Source: Welwitschia mirabilis
Taxonomy: Eukaryota; Gnetophyta; Gnetopsida; Welwitschiales
NCBI GenBank assembly: GCA_051453625.1
Contig: JBOZIK010000001.1
Coordinates: 178,560,252 to 178,624,251, forward strand
Reading direction: 5' to 3'
DNA: 64,000 nt
Positions 46,521 to 57,900 of the stretch are shown here, piece after piece (within the stretch, counting starts at the first letter, position 1; each line of letters starts with the position of its first letter). The notes beneath the pieces were generated by a model, which saw nothing but the letters and a program-made list of their open reading frames with translations, was not told the DNA's origin and searched no databases. The position numbers were made by a program, and so were the translations under genes.

Positions 46521-48110
46521 AGATCAATCTCATGGAACTTGACATGTAAAAAAATAATTTGTAATATCTACGTACTAAGGATCGTTACTATAAGAATTAT
46601 AGTGTACTACTAGTACTTTCTCATTAGATAACCTATCATTAAAGAGTTTTTAGTTTAACATTTTTGGGGTAATTCCCAATAAGAGAGATCATTTACTACT
46701 ACATTATCTTAGTATTGCATATTACAAATGTTCAAATAAATTTCTTACATTAGTAAGCACTAATGCATAATATGAAAATTATTTTTTTTACTGTTAAGAA
46801 TTTAATAGCTATATTATCTATATAGATTTAAGTTTTGAAATCTGTAAGGTAATGTCTAAACTTATGAAGTTTTATAAAAAATTTTAATAATTCCTTTTTC
46901 ATTATGTTATAATTACATTGATTTGAGTTAAGGGTTTTCACAATATTATAGATGATTTATGATCAATGAATTATCCTAGAATAATACTAATTACAATGTT
47001 ACTAACATTGCACGTGAAGTTGATAGAATAATGTAAATTCAATCCACTAATAATAAGTGCATTAATGATCTTTTCTTTCAAAACCTTAAAAGATTCCTCA
47101 AATAATTATTCTATATAAAGGATTTATCTTTTTTTTAACAATTTGTATAAGGGATTTACAACCTTTGAAAAATCCTCAATGAGTTACTGATAATGCCCAG
47201 CATATCCTAGAAAGCCTCTTAATATTTTATGATTTGATGGTATTGGTAATGATGTGATAATGTGGATTTTATTAGGAGTGATAATTATTTCATTCTATCA
47301 CACATGTTCTAAAACAATCCCACTTTTAATAATGAAACATCTCTCTTCCAATGCTAGATTTAAATCCTTTTTAATAGATTATGATAATACTTTTTGAATT
47401 TATTGTATAGTTTTATTAAAGGAGTCATCATGTACTAAAAACTCACTCATAGATATTCTATAAATTCTTTAAGCAGATTAGAAAAGATTAAAATTTAAAA
47501 AGATTAACATCATGGATTATTAAAAAGTGACACATATATTGCATAATAAAAAAAGGCATTCTAATGTAGGCAAACATTTTAAAGGATGAAATAAATGTTG
47601 TTTCATATTGATCTTTAGCTACTATGACAATCTAGTTTTAATCAAAAATTTCATTTTAATAATATTCATGTCCTAGACATTTTTTGAGTCTTTGATTAAG
47701 ATATGGTATGGGAAAGTGATCTTTCTTTATATGTTTATTAAATTTCTTAAAGTTGATACAAACTTGCTACTTATTATTTTTCTTTGGTACTACTATAATT
47801 GAGCTTATCCATTGATTATTTGATAGAGGATATATGGTGCCTTATTTTCAAAAATTATGGACTTCATCCTTAGCTACCTTTCATAATGTAAGGTTTAAAT
47901 GTTAAGTAGATTATCTGATTGGTTTTACATTCTCTTCTAATAAATTTTATGTACTAATCAAGCTAGTTAAATTCCTTTTACAAATCTTTATTTGTTCATG
48001 CAAAGGATTTCTCATTTTACTTAAGCATTTAAAATAAGGTATCTTTCTGTTCCTAGTTTAGATATTTTTTTATGATTAATGGTTTTGTTTTCATTATATT
48101 TAAGAAGATA
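46521..48110 (-). pseudogene. Element D: reverse transcriptase and RNase H remnant
   Basis: On the - strand: WISSIIVVPKKNNK and VCINFKKFNKHIKKDHFPIP (about 47,690-47,830; family 'WISPIVVVPKKNG...VCVDYRELN.AT.KDHFPLP'), VAKDQYETTF (family 'IAPEDQEKTTF'), FAYIRMPF, then MSEFLVHDDSF at 47,421-47,450 where the family has MDDFSVYGDSF. The catalytic Asp pair is thus read as Ser-Glu. IVLEHV, LRGFLGYAGHYQ and IEDFSKVVNPLYKLL follow (about 47,130-47,330). RNase H toward 46,600 is poorly preserved. Confidence 0.88.
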
Positions 48111-48157
48111 AACTTTAAAGTTAATGATAATCTTTAAATTCTACTGTTTTTTAAAAT

Positions 48158-48343
48158 TCATTTTGTATGGTAACATCTTAATTTTCCATGATCCAAAAGC
48201 ATTTTTTCTTTAATTCCTTTGACTTCCTCATGTTGGTCATCTATGTCTAAAATGTTTTCATGTTTTTTTACTAATACTAATTGAAGAGGATCTTTTATCA
48301 AAATAGCCTTTGTACCTATATCAAATATCTTGATTCTTGTCAA
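48158..48343 (-). pseudogene. Element D: protease-RT linker, 61-codon open segment
   Basis: Reads RIKIFDIGTKAILIKDPLQL, then ENILDIDDQHEEVKGIKEKM. It occupies the position after protease where plant gypsy polyproteins have '...VTFKVFDALKHP.E...C..VD' with an acidic tail. The Met is not a real start. Confidence 0.6.
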
Positions 48344-48359
48344 TGTGGTCCTTCCTCCT

Positions 48360-48740
48360 TGTGTTTAGAAGGATTGCAAATATTCATGTTTATTTTTAGA
48401 GCTATAAATGCTAATTGTATTAGTCTAATGTAATAATTTATTATAATATTAACTTTGCTTACCAAGGTCTACCTAGAATAATTATGAAAACTTTTTCAAT
48501 AATATCTAATATTAGAAAATCCATATGTATAATCCTTAATCTTATTAAACTAATACATTCTCAATTATTCCTTTTAGATTTATAAAAGAACCATCTACTA
48601 ATGATAAGATCATATTGATCTCAAAACATTTTATTAAATCCAAAGTATCACATTAATAGAAAGACATAATACTAACACTTGGTTGTAAATTTAGTAAAGC
48701 ATGGGCATTATTTTCTCATTGGCAATCAATAGAATAGTTG
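48360..48740 (-). pseudogene. Element D: aspartic protease remnant
   Basis: The - strand reads AHALLNLQPSVSIMSFY, then SLVDGSFINLKGIIENVLV. The family patterns are 'RALCDLGASVSLMP.SLF' and 'QLADRSI..PRGIIEDVLV'. The DLGAS active site is NLQPS, so the catalytic Asp is lost. Stops interrupt the C-terminal half. Confidence 0.82.
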
Positions 48741-49019
48741 GTGAATTTATCATCATTTGAGTTATGTTCTTTGGTAAGTGGACTTTTTGATGAAGGAATT
48801 TTACCTTTTTTTTTTTTTAAAACAAAGATCCTTGATATATTTTGAATAAAAATATGTATCTATAATGGCTTTTAATTATATATTTAGCTCCATGTTTGTA
48901 AACATTTAATTAAGATTTACATCATCTATAAGATTCTCTTTCAATATTCTTGGGAAATGTGGTTGAGAAGCTTGTTCTTATAATATTTTAGTTGGAAGAT
49001 AAGTGTATGAACTTCCTTC

Positions 49020-50350
49020 CTTAAGTATGTCTACTTACTTAGGTTCTTTCTACTTTATTTTATCTTTTGTTAAGTTTTATTCCTCTTCCTTAAACATTAG
49101 ATGTTTGTTGCTATCTTCAAGTCTTTCCATTTTGTATTATTATTAGTTAATCTTATTTATGAGGTTTATTAATAAAGTTGGATTCTCATTATAATGGTAA
49201 TCCTAATTGTTCTATTTATGTAAAGTTTATAAGAATTAACTCCTTTTTTTTTCATGCATTAAATCCATTTTTTACTTCACATCTTAAGTTATAGTCTATT
49301 ATTGAGAAACTTACCTAAGCTCAAAATTTTCATTATTTCCCTAATAGGGTCTCATTGAAACTTGTGTTTTGTACATGTTTGATGGGTAGGATGGTTTTTA
49401 TTCATAATTAGGATATCCTTATTATTTTGCTCATTGATTATTAGGAGGATTAAATTGTTGAGGTATAACTATAATTGAAAGAGTAAAATAAGTACTAACT
49501 TGGAAAATTATTATCATTTACACTTCTATACTTTCCTTTATTACATTATGTATATATTTCTAAGATCCCTAATCTTGAGTTTCATGTCTTGTTTATTCAT
49601 TGAAAAAACATACTTAAAAATTTTTTATAGTTGTTAAACTTAGTTTAGACTAAAGTTAAGGTGTGATAGTTTTGACAGGTTGTAATAATGCTATAATTTA
49701 TATTGCTATAATCAATGTTTATGATAAAGAATATGATTGATATCATTGAATCACCATTATGGACGTTAGTTTCTAGAATATTTCCTCCATCATTTCAACC
49801 ATCGTTACTTACTCTTAAGTAAATGTAGCTTGTTTAGTTAACTTAATTGTTCATTTCTTGCTTTGGTCAACTAATTATTCTAAGATTTTAAATGATTCTT
49901 CAATTTCTTTATTAAGCATGTTTTCACCTACTTCAAAGTCTACATGTTGTCTTACATATTTGTTAAATACTTTAATGAATATTTAAAGAAATTGAGATGA
50001 TGGAAATCCATCATGAGAATTCCTTTGACATAACCTATAAAACCTCTTATAAGCTTTATCATAATTTTATTTTCATTTTTATTAGAAACATTAATTTCTT
50101 TCTTAGATTATATAGCTTATCATTACAAAGATATCCTCATAAATGCATTCCTAAATTATTTGCAAGACTTTGATTTTATGTAGTTTACAAGCAAGTACTG
50201 GCTTTATCTTTAGGATCTGTATAAAAGTAATCATTTTAAATTTATTAATAGCTATAAGTTCTAATAGTTCCATCATATTTTCAAATTCAATTAAATATAT
50301 CATTGGATCATCATCATCAATATCATGAAATGAGGATAACAATTGTGCAA
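49020..50350 (-). pseudogene. Element D: gag remnant
   Basis: The 63-codon clean segment 50,151-50,342 reads DDDDPMIYLIEFENMMELLE, like the 'NDPLSHIDSFLEICDTVK' start of the plant retrotransposon gag domain. After frame changes come KAYKRFYRLCQRNSHDGFPS, IFIKVFNKYVRQHVDFEVGE and LNKEIEESFKILE (49,850-50,060). These match 'ESLYEAWERFKDLLRRCPHHGLPDWLQI..FYNGL..Q.R...DAA.GG.L..KT.EEAYELLEEM'. No zinc knuckle can be read toward 49,020. Gag forms the particle that packages element RNA. Confidence 0.85.
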
Positions 50351-50904
50351 TTTAAACTTTGACATTTATTCTTGGTGGAAATACTAAGGGTCCATTATAG
50401 ATTCGTACATGTTAAAAGTTAATGTTCTTTAGTATTTATCTGGGTTGGATTATATTGTTTATATTTAGTACTTCTAAATTTCTAACTTAACTATGAACTT
50501 AGATTATATTCAATCCTATACAAAAGGGGCTTAAAGAAACTTTATTTTGTTAAGAAGGAAGAATTATAATTATTTTTAATGATAAGTTAAATTAGTTATA
50601 TTAAGGATGTACGTATAGTTATCATATCCTAATATTCTTATGCTATAGGTTGACTCTTATTTATTGTAATCCATAGATCTTGTTATTAGAAATGAAGGTG
50701 TAGAAATGTGACATGAACTTATACTCAAAAGAATAAGTTTGATTATTACCTATATTGGATACAATATTAATGATTTCTATTATGAATATGAGTCTTTCAT
50801 TCCAATTTTTCATTATTTGTTGCTAATTGGAATAGATAGTTTGCATTATTACTCAACTTCACTAAGGGTGTATTAATTCCTTGTATTAAATAAATTCTTC
50901 AAGA
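50351..50904 (-). other. Element D: leader region
   Basis: Non-coding interval between gag and LTR. A primer binding site is expected near 50,870-50,905 but is too degraded to assert. Nothing else is visible. Confidence 0.45.
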
Positions 50905-51142
50905 TTGCTATTGTGATTAGTTTTTCTTAGGTTTATATCACTATATTTATTTTTATTTTAAGTAAGATCATCCTAGGGATAAGAATCTTATGAAGCTAAA
51001 CTCAACTTTTACCAAACTAACTAGGACTTTAATTTAAAGTATGTTTCCAATGTCTTTCTTCTTAAAATAAAAGTTTTAATAGATACAATAGTAAAGCTTA
51101 CACAAAATTGATTTTTGTAAATATCATATAATAATATTATTA

Positions 51143-51216
<74 letters not shown>

Positions 51217-51316
51217 NNNNNNNNNNNNNNNNNNNNNNNNNNNNNNNNNNNNNNNNNNNNNNNNNNNNNNNNNNNNNNNNNNNNNNNNNNNNNNNNNNNN
51301 NNNNNNNNNNNNNNNN

Positions 51317-51385
<69 letters not shown>

Positions 51386-52360
51386 AGCGTCTAGCATGAC
51401 CATAATAAAAATGACAAAAATCTTAACAAAAGTAGCTTGCTCTATGATTATTTTAGAGAAATCATGTTAAGCATCTGTTAAAGCTCAAGAATGGTAACAT
51501 AATCCCATTCATCACATAAGTGTTGGTAAAGACTCTACATCATCTTAGCTTTTATAGCTTATTTCATAAGCATGAAGAGTAGGATATTATCTCAAAGAAC
51601 ATAAAATGATAGAAACCGATGGACTAAGATTAACACATGAAGACTCACTCAAAGATATAACAAATCATAACATAAATTTAATCTAAGTCAAGTATCATAA
51701 GTATAGAAAAACATGCACACTTAAAATTAGGAAACTAGATTGAAGAAATGTTAGCACTTTATTATAGTAATAGATTAAAGACTATATGAATGAAAAATTT
51801 AAGCTAATGCTTAAAATGTTACATTAGCCTTAAGGAATAGCTTATTCCTAAAGAACAGGAACTCAAAAAATTAGACATTCTTAAATCTCCTCTCAAATTA
51901 AAAATATTGATTACATATTGCATATGCAAAAAGATTCCTTAAAATGAGGTTTAAATTCCCTTTATAACCTAAAACTTAGGGTTAGGATTAGGTGTTTATA
52001 ATTTTGTGTGATTTTTTACCACTTTAGATTAGTCTAATACTATCCTAAAAAATCCTCAAATTTGCTAAGTATCTTGGAACATAGAGATGATATTTAGTTT
52101 CTTAATAGAACTAGTGCTACCATTAGATCCAAATGATGCCATTAACTTTATATGAAATTTTAGGTTCAACTTCTAGTACATGCTTTAGTGTCCTATTAAA
52201 GACCTAGAAACCTAAATGGTAGAGGCCTAATGTCTATTTGATATAAGTTAACAGCATAAATTAAGATAATCCATAAAACCATAAAAATTAGAACTTAACT
52301 ATGCTAAAATTGCCTTAATTACTTGAAATAGATTTTAACTTTTATGTATTATCACATCCC
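50905..52360 (-). mobile_element. Element D: 5' LTR (limits approximate)
   Basis: The part 50,910-51,710 is collinear with 59,350-60,014, the LTR of element C. Shared phrases are TATCACTATATTT (50,936 and 59,383), 'GAAATCATGTTAAGCATC' versus 'GAAATTATGTTAAGCATC', 'CTCATAAGCATGAA'-like pieces, and AACACATGAAGA. Both copies carry a GA-rich microsatellite at the same place. The outer end is set near 52,350, where '- strand GATGTGATAATAC' could be the LTR start. No coding content; the small open frame across the GA run is an artefact. Confidence 0.65.
51149..51382. repeat. (GA)n microsatellite with internal gap
   Basis: GA repeats fill 51,149-51,216 and 51,320-51,382, with a nominal 100-base gap (51,217-51,316) between. 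True repeat length is unknown. It is an expansion of the short GA-rich tract found at the homologous place in element C's LTR (about 59,583-59,608). Confidence 0.97.
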
Positions 52361-53153
52361 CTAACTAACCTTTTGTTAATTTCTCAGCAAAAATGTGTGA
52401 AATTTTCATAACATGAAAAGATTGGAAAATTAAGACATTTAAGTATTAAATAAATATGATGTGAAAGTTTGAAAGAGTTGGCTAATTTTAAATGTGATTT
52501 CATTTAAATGTAATGGATAAATCGTGGAAGACAAAATATTAAGTGAAATGCTCATGCCATTAATCACTTTTAACTTTATCCTTAAAGTTAATTAAATTGA
52601 ATTGAAAATTATATGAGAACAAAATTGCATAAAGGATTTAAGATGCATGACAATAAAAGAAAAGTATTTTATTGCATTTATCAAACCATTAGGTAAGAAA
52701 AAGGACATCTATAATAAGAAACATTTAGAACAATGCAAGTATATCTAAAAAAATGCATAGAAAATTTACAAAATGAAGTGGGAAAAATGTGCTAACTAAT
52801 GGAATTTATATGAGAAACCATACTTTCAAGATTCTTGTCAATTTCATTTTGCTTTTTAAATATTTCTTTTTACTTCTTGGAGATTTTTTTCATTTTGTCC
52901 AAAGTTTTTCTATCAGATTCCTTTAAGATTTGAGAACTTATCCTAGGAATGTTTAACTTGAAGTGAAAGAAAAATAATGAGGATGAGTAGTAGAAGGAAG
53001 ATAAGAAGAATACATATGATGCTTCTCAAATTAAATGTTTGCCCTCTCTTTTGAGGAGAAAGAGCTTTAAAGGAAGGTGAAGAATGATTGTATTATGTTT
53101 TTTATTATTCTTTTTCTTGTATCTCTTCTTAGAGTTCTCTTAGAATCTAATCT
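52361..53153. other. AT-rich sequence, nothing recognised
   Basis: Lies between the outer end of element D and the extra-ORF fragment. No coding domain. A short low-complexity A-rich stretch occurs at 52,680-52,800. Confidence 0.4.
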
Positions 53154-53675
53154 TCATTCTTGAACTTTCACACTTGATTGATTTTTTGTAAGGTTAATGA
53201 TTTCTATGTAGGATCTATCATAATCATCACATATAAGGGTTTGAGAGAGATTATTATGAATCAAATCTAAAATCAGCATTGGAAGGGAAAAATTTTTCTT
53301 ATTACTTATATGAGTGACTATAGTTATAAAATGGAATTTGGCCATATCAAAAGGTTCACTATCTTGAATGATATTAGAAATGTCCAAATAACTACTCTAT
53401 GCATCAATAATATGAGAGGTAGGTAATATTTTTATAATAATAAAGCTAAAGAAGAAGAGTTAGTTTTTATAAAGGTATTTGCAAGGTAGAACACCCTCTC
53501 TATTATAATAATATTCTATGTTTAAATATTTAAACAAAAAAAAAGGATTTTTATAAGCAAAAAGATAACTATCATGATGCCTTACTCCAAAAATACTCTC
53601 TAAATTACCTAAGGTAATAATAAAAGAAATGTTATGAATAGAAGAATAAATTACCCATGTGTCCTTCTCCTCCAT
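53154..53675 (-). pseudogene. Extra ORF remnant, env-like position (- strand)
   Basis: Two clean segments (53,460-53,675 and 53,154-53,387) separated by one frame change. They read DTWVIYSSIHNISFIITLGN, LESIFGVRHHDSYLF, then FHFITIVTHISN, LPMLILDLIHNNLSQTLICD and YIEIINLTKNQ. This resembles the conserved hypothetical protein of some plant gypsy elements, where a '..V.F..S...L..ILG....G...F' block is followed by a 'LH..V...ILPR.G......DLFL.D.I...' block. The match is by pattern only. It lies downstream (on - strand) of element C's pol, the same position as the + strand extra ORF at 4,748-6,560. Confidence 0.4.
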
Positions 53676-54990
53676 GAGGGCATTCTTATAGAATTAAAGT
53701 ACCTTTATATGATAGTAATAAGTTTCTTCTTCCTTCAAAAGTATTGCAATAATAGGACCAAATCTTTACTAAGTAATAAGGCACATAGAAGAAGAGAAAA
53801 GAGGTGAGTATGTCTTCTTGGATGAAAGATCATTATATTCCACTCATTATTTTTCATAATTTATGGCAATAAAGAAAGATAAAAATGGAAGATGGAGAAA
53901 CAAAAAGAAGAGAAGGGTGATAACATTAGAGATGAAAAATGAAGAAGCAAAATAGAGAAATTGGTAAATAGTCAATTCTTGGAATAAAGAGAAAATTGGA
54001 AAATAGTTAATTTTTGGAATAAAAACTAACATATTAAAAACCTAAAATGATAAATTAATAAATTAATAACATGGAGAAAAGCATAAGAATTATAGTACAA
54101 TACTAAATAATAGTGCTAGCGAGGTTTGGCAGTAATAGTAACAATTCAAAATAGATGGAGGTAAGCATGTGGGGGAAAAAATATTGGTTGTAGAGGTTAC
54201 AAGAAAACTAATGGTGAAGTAAATTAGAAACTCTAATGCTTGATTTCTATATAAATAGTGTGAAATTTTGGCCATCAAATTAGTTCGTTTCATCAATGGT
54301 CAAGACTAGTTTGGCTTAATTTGAGACATGTCCACAAAGGTCATATCACAAGAAATACAAGTGTGATTTCTAGTGTTCTTTTTTATTAAAAAAAAAGTGG
54401 TGTTTAATGGCTTGTAATGGTTGATGGAGAAAAAAAGTAAAGTGTAGTAGGTAAAAATAAAAATGATGAATCCATGCATCCTTTAAATAAAAGAGGATTA
54501 TAAACCTAAGCTAGTAACCTAAAATTTTTATTTTTATTTAATTTAATGGATCTATTACTGAGACAAAGTAAATTATTCATGACCAAATTTACAACATTCA
54601 ATGATGTAGTGTAAGAAGTTTCAAGTTTCAATTTATTAAAGATAGCATATTAAAATATCTCTCCAATTTCACCTTAATTTCATTACAATTTTCTTCTACA
54701 TTCATGGGTGACTTCTTTGAGTATTTCATCATATTAATTATTTAGTATTATAGCAATTTCATCTAATATATTTGACATGTTATTCATGAAGAATTCAGTG
54801 CTACATTNNNNNNNNNNNNNNNNNNNNNNNNNNNNNNNNNNNNNNNNNNNNNNNNNNNNNNNNNNNNNNNNNNNNNNNNNNNNNNNNNNNNNNNNNNNNN
54901 NNNNNNNTTATAGCACTTTCATCTAATATATTTGACATGTTATTCATGAAGAATTCAGTGCTACATTACTAGTAAGAGTGTATAGCTCTG
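53676..54990 (-). other. Degraded interval between extra ORF and RT region of element C
   Basis: No clear domain. Short open frames at 53,847-54,032 and 54,090-54,296 are Phe/Ile/Leu-rich without family signature. RNase H and integrase of element C should lie here but cannot be read, so they are probably deleted. A 100-base gap interrupts the interval. Confidence 0.4.
54808..54907. other. Assembly gap (100 N) with nearly identical 60 bp flanks
   Basis: The 60 bases before the gap (54,748-54,807) and the 60 bases after it (54,908-54,967) differ at a single position. Such identity is unlike anything else in this decayed region. It suggests two contig ends that overlap, or two alleles, and were not merged. 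Confidence 0.95.
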
Positions 54991-55900
54991 ATGTAGTTGA
55001 ATGTGTAGTAAATGAATTGTTAGGGTTGCATTGCTAGTAGGTGTCCATATCCCTGGTGTCGTTAATTAGACCTGATAAAAATGATTTAAAAATAATGTTC
55101 TTAAAACTTTAAATATTTTAATAGGAATTTTTCATAAGTACGAGGTTCTCATTCACTCATTAACGTAATTGAAAAGTAATCTCATCCCATTAAATTCCTA
55201 AAGAAAAGTCATAACATGATGGTAGAAAAACTACCTTTTCCCTTGGTATTTCCATATTAGAGAGCTTAAATGAATATAAACTTTAACGAAGAACTCTAAA
55301 ATAAAGATAACTTTCTATTGAAGAATAAGAATTTACAAGATTTTTACTAAAAATTTGAAAAGGCAAAGATCACTTTATTATTAAATTCTTAAAGAGGCCA
55401 TTAATTAGAATCATTAGTTTCACAAATTCATACAATATTAGAAGGGATGAATGATCAATCAATCTTATGAATTTGTATAAGGATGAAATGGGTGGATGAT
55501 TAATGATTTTTAATTAATAGTGATTTGTTGATTTTTCTATGAGAAGAACACTATTAGGCAGCTCATGCTCTATTAAATATAAATCTAACCATCTTGCAAC
55601 AAACTTGTGAAGGCATAAATACAATCCAACATTATGTAATAAGATCAAATCTCTTTCATAGAAACATTCCTCACCATATTATAGACACATAAGCTTGACA
55701 CTATAAAAGTGATGCTCAAAAGAAGTCTTAAACATATAATGATCATTTATATATATCTACTAATAGGAATCCCAAGTCTAAGATTGAAAAATTGGTTTAG
55801 AAATTTCTTTAAGATAAATGTAATACATGATAACACTATGATCCATGCATTTAAAGTTAGAAATACTCCATCCTATAATGTTTATATGCTTTTTTAATAA
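54991..55900 (-). pseudogene. Element C: degraded reverse transcriptase interval
   Basis: Placed by position, directly downstream of the protease-RT linker on the - strand. Only vague RT-like hydrophobic patterns remain and no catalytic box is visible, so this is a weak call. Confidence 0.3.
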
Positions 55901-56155
55901 CTATAGTAAGACATTATCTTGATAATAGAATAAGTTTGATTTAATAACCATCATAAAAACTAGATTTTCATCTAAAAAGTTATACTTAAGATTGCCCAAG
56001 ATTGATTTTAAATAAATAGAAACTTTATCATTTAAGTTAATAAATGAATCATGTTCCAAAGACAAAGAAGAAATAAAAACATTTTTCTTATATGAGGATG
56101 ATTCAAGGTCAAAAGAGTTACTTTCTAGCATGTTAATGTGTTCTAAGAAAGGCAT
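55901..56155 (-). pseudogene. Element C: protease-RT linker, 84-codon open segment
   Basis: Ends in SILGNLKYNFLDENLVFMMV then IKSNLF, matching the conserved 'LKYAFLGENETLPVIISS' block before plant gypsy RT, and the equivalent block of element A at 10,962-11,312. The N-terminal half (SLSLEHDSFINLNDKVSIYL) is acidic and variable, as in the family. Confidence 0.75.
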
Positions 56156-56679
56156 TTAAAGTAGGAAAAAAAGTCTTCCTAATATTATAATGGTTATATA
56201 ATTAATTATATTATTCATCTCAAAAACTACAAAATTTATAAGAAAGTAATAACTATCCACATGAATAATGCATCTTCTATTACATCTAAAGATAACTTCA
56301 TATAATTATTATCAAGTCATAATTAGAATTTGGTTCTCTTAATAATTTATAAGCCAAGTTTCTTGTAAATGTATTAAGGAAAACAATTAATACTAGCTAC
56401 CAAATCTAGTAGGGCTTGCTTAATATGTTTATCTCCAATAGTGATTAAAATAATTAGACTTTTAAGGATCTTTGTATTTTAAAAGAATTTGAATTCGAAT
56501 GATGACCTCCCTTTATTGGGATAGAAAAGATCTACTTTTTTCATTCATTCTCCTATTAACTTCACATAGATCCTTAATAAATTTGACATAAGATGGGTTT
56601 TTCTTGATGGCTTCTAAAGTGTTAATGTTCATTTTAAGTTATTTGAAAATATTAAGAGTCTGTTATTGATTCTTTTTAT
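56156..56679 (-). pseudogene. Element C: aspartic protease remnant
   Basis: On the - strand IGDKHIKQALLDLVASIN is followed by YIYKKLGL (about 56,350-56,450); the family reads 'IG....ERALLDLGASVNLLPYSVY..LGLG'. The active-site motif is DLVAS: the Asp is kept but the essential Gly is Val. The stretch just upstream (about 56,540-56,650) fits the 'MPSYAKFLKDL' region. Confidence 0.85.
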
Positions 56680-56898
56680 CTAATTCATTTTAAATTGTTG
56701 AGGAAAAAGTAGGGGCTCTTTATATGTTGGAATTTGAGTTTTTGATTCTTTCTCAATGTTATTTTCTTCACTAGACTTACTAGGTGATTTAAACTTAGGT
56801 ATTAAAATCTTTTCCAGGTTTTGGTTGATTTTATTTTTACTTCCTGAATATATGACTTTGGTTTCCTTAATGTGTGTATTCTTTATACCTTTAATCAT
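56680..56898 (-). pseudogene. Element C: gag-protease linker, 72-codon open segment
   Basis: Lys/Ser/Glu-rich, low-complexity sequence (KSPSKSSEENNIEKESKTQI) ending in YKEPLLFPQQFKMN. The family linker ends in 'YKPPVPFPQRL'. The Met start is accidental. It leads directly into protease on the same strand. Confidence 0.75.
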
Positions 56899-57094
56899 CT
56901 TATAACTATTAGAGTTTAGTTTGAAATATGCTAGAAGATTATTCTTATCATGTTAGTGGAGTCATAAGAGGATGTGAATGGCAACTTGATTTAACTAGGA
57001 GACATTTTGTTCAAGTCTCTACAATGTGGAAGATGCTTATTAGTTAAAATATTTTTAGCTATTATTGATTTATGCTTAAACTTATACAAATATC

Positions 57095-57364
57095 TTAAGG
57101 ATATATTTTAATAAATGTGATAAAAAGGTTGGTTATTAGAAATAACAAATCAATGATTATAAGATGATTAGGAATTTTGATTTCTAAATTGACTTGTAGA
57201 AACTTGATTTTAATTATCTTATCTCCATGAAAAATATGGGTGGTTTTTTCATTGAGGATTATAGGTATTGAATTAAGGTTTATTGGCTCTTTGGGTTTGC
57301 CATTGTTATTTAACAATATCAATTTCCTCCTTACTAAATCCTCAAACATGAAATGAATGGACAT
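57095..57364 (-). pseudogene. Element C: unassigned 89-codon open segment between gag and linker
   Basis: Begins MSIHFMFEDLVRRKLILLNN and continues with a basic middle part and a hydrophobic C-terminus (IIIDLLFLITNLFITFI). No domain is recognised. Position is between the gag remnant and the gag-protease linker of element C, so it is most likely frame-shifted gag sequence or a small insertion. Confidence 0.35.
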
Positions 57365-57399
57365 CTTGAGATTTTATGGGTGTCTACATGGTACATTGA

Positions 57400-57900
57400 G
57401 TAATTTATTTAAGAGATGAGAGACTTAAAAGAGGTTTTGAGAGACTTGATATTTCTAGAAAGCTTATATAATTGGTTGTTGATGTTATTAGAAAGTCTAA
57501 ATATGCTAGTTTCTTTAATAGCATGGTTTAATCAAGATGGCTCATTTAGATTTTCCTAATTTTTTAAGCTCTCAAAAAATGCTTTCTAAGAAATGCTAAG
57601 CTTTAACAGTTTCTCAATAAAGGAAACTTCCTCTATAGATCATTTTTATAAGTTATGTATCATTTTAGAAAAAACCTTCATAAAATAAACTCATGACTCT
57701 TTCTTACTCAAAACCTTGTTGAGGATATTTAAAGAGTAAATCGTTAAAATGAATAAGGTTTGAAAGAAGGTTTCATTGTTTCCTTGTTAAAAGTTCATAA
57801 TTTCTTTCCTCAGGGCATTTGTCTTATGATTACAAAAGAATTTCTTAATAAAAGTATGATTAAAATCCTTTCAATTCATGATGGAAATGGGTTTGAGTAC
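57400..57900 (-). pseudogene. Element C: gag remnant
   Basis: On the - strand FFCNHKTNALRKEIMNF is followed by QGNNETFFQTLF (about 57,770-57,840). The family reads 'FFP..KT..LRKEI..FRQ...E.FYE.WERF', the core of the retrotransposon gag domain. Downstream codons (KHFLRA, LLKKLAYLDFL) fit 'A...L.ELAEKS..W' only loosely. Stops break the frame. Confidence 0.65.

Noticed and set aside
51140-51403. Open frame of Ser-Leu repeats on the - strand
   Set aside because: It is the translation of the (GA)n microsatellite plus N gap, not a protein.
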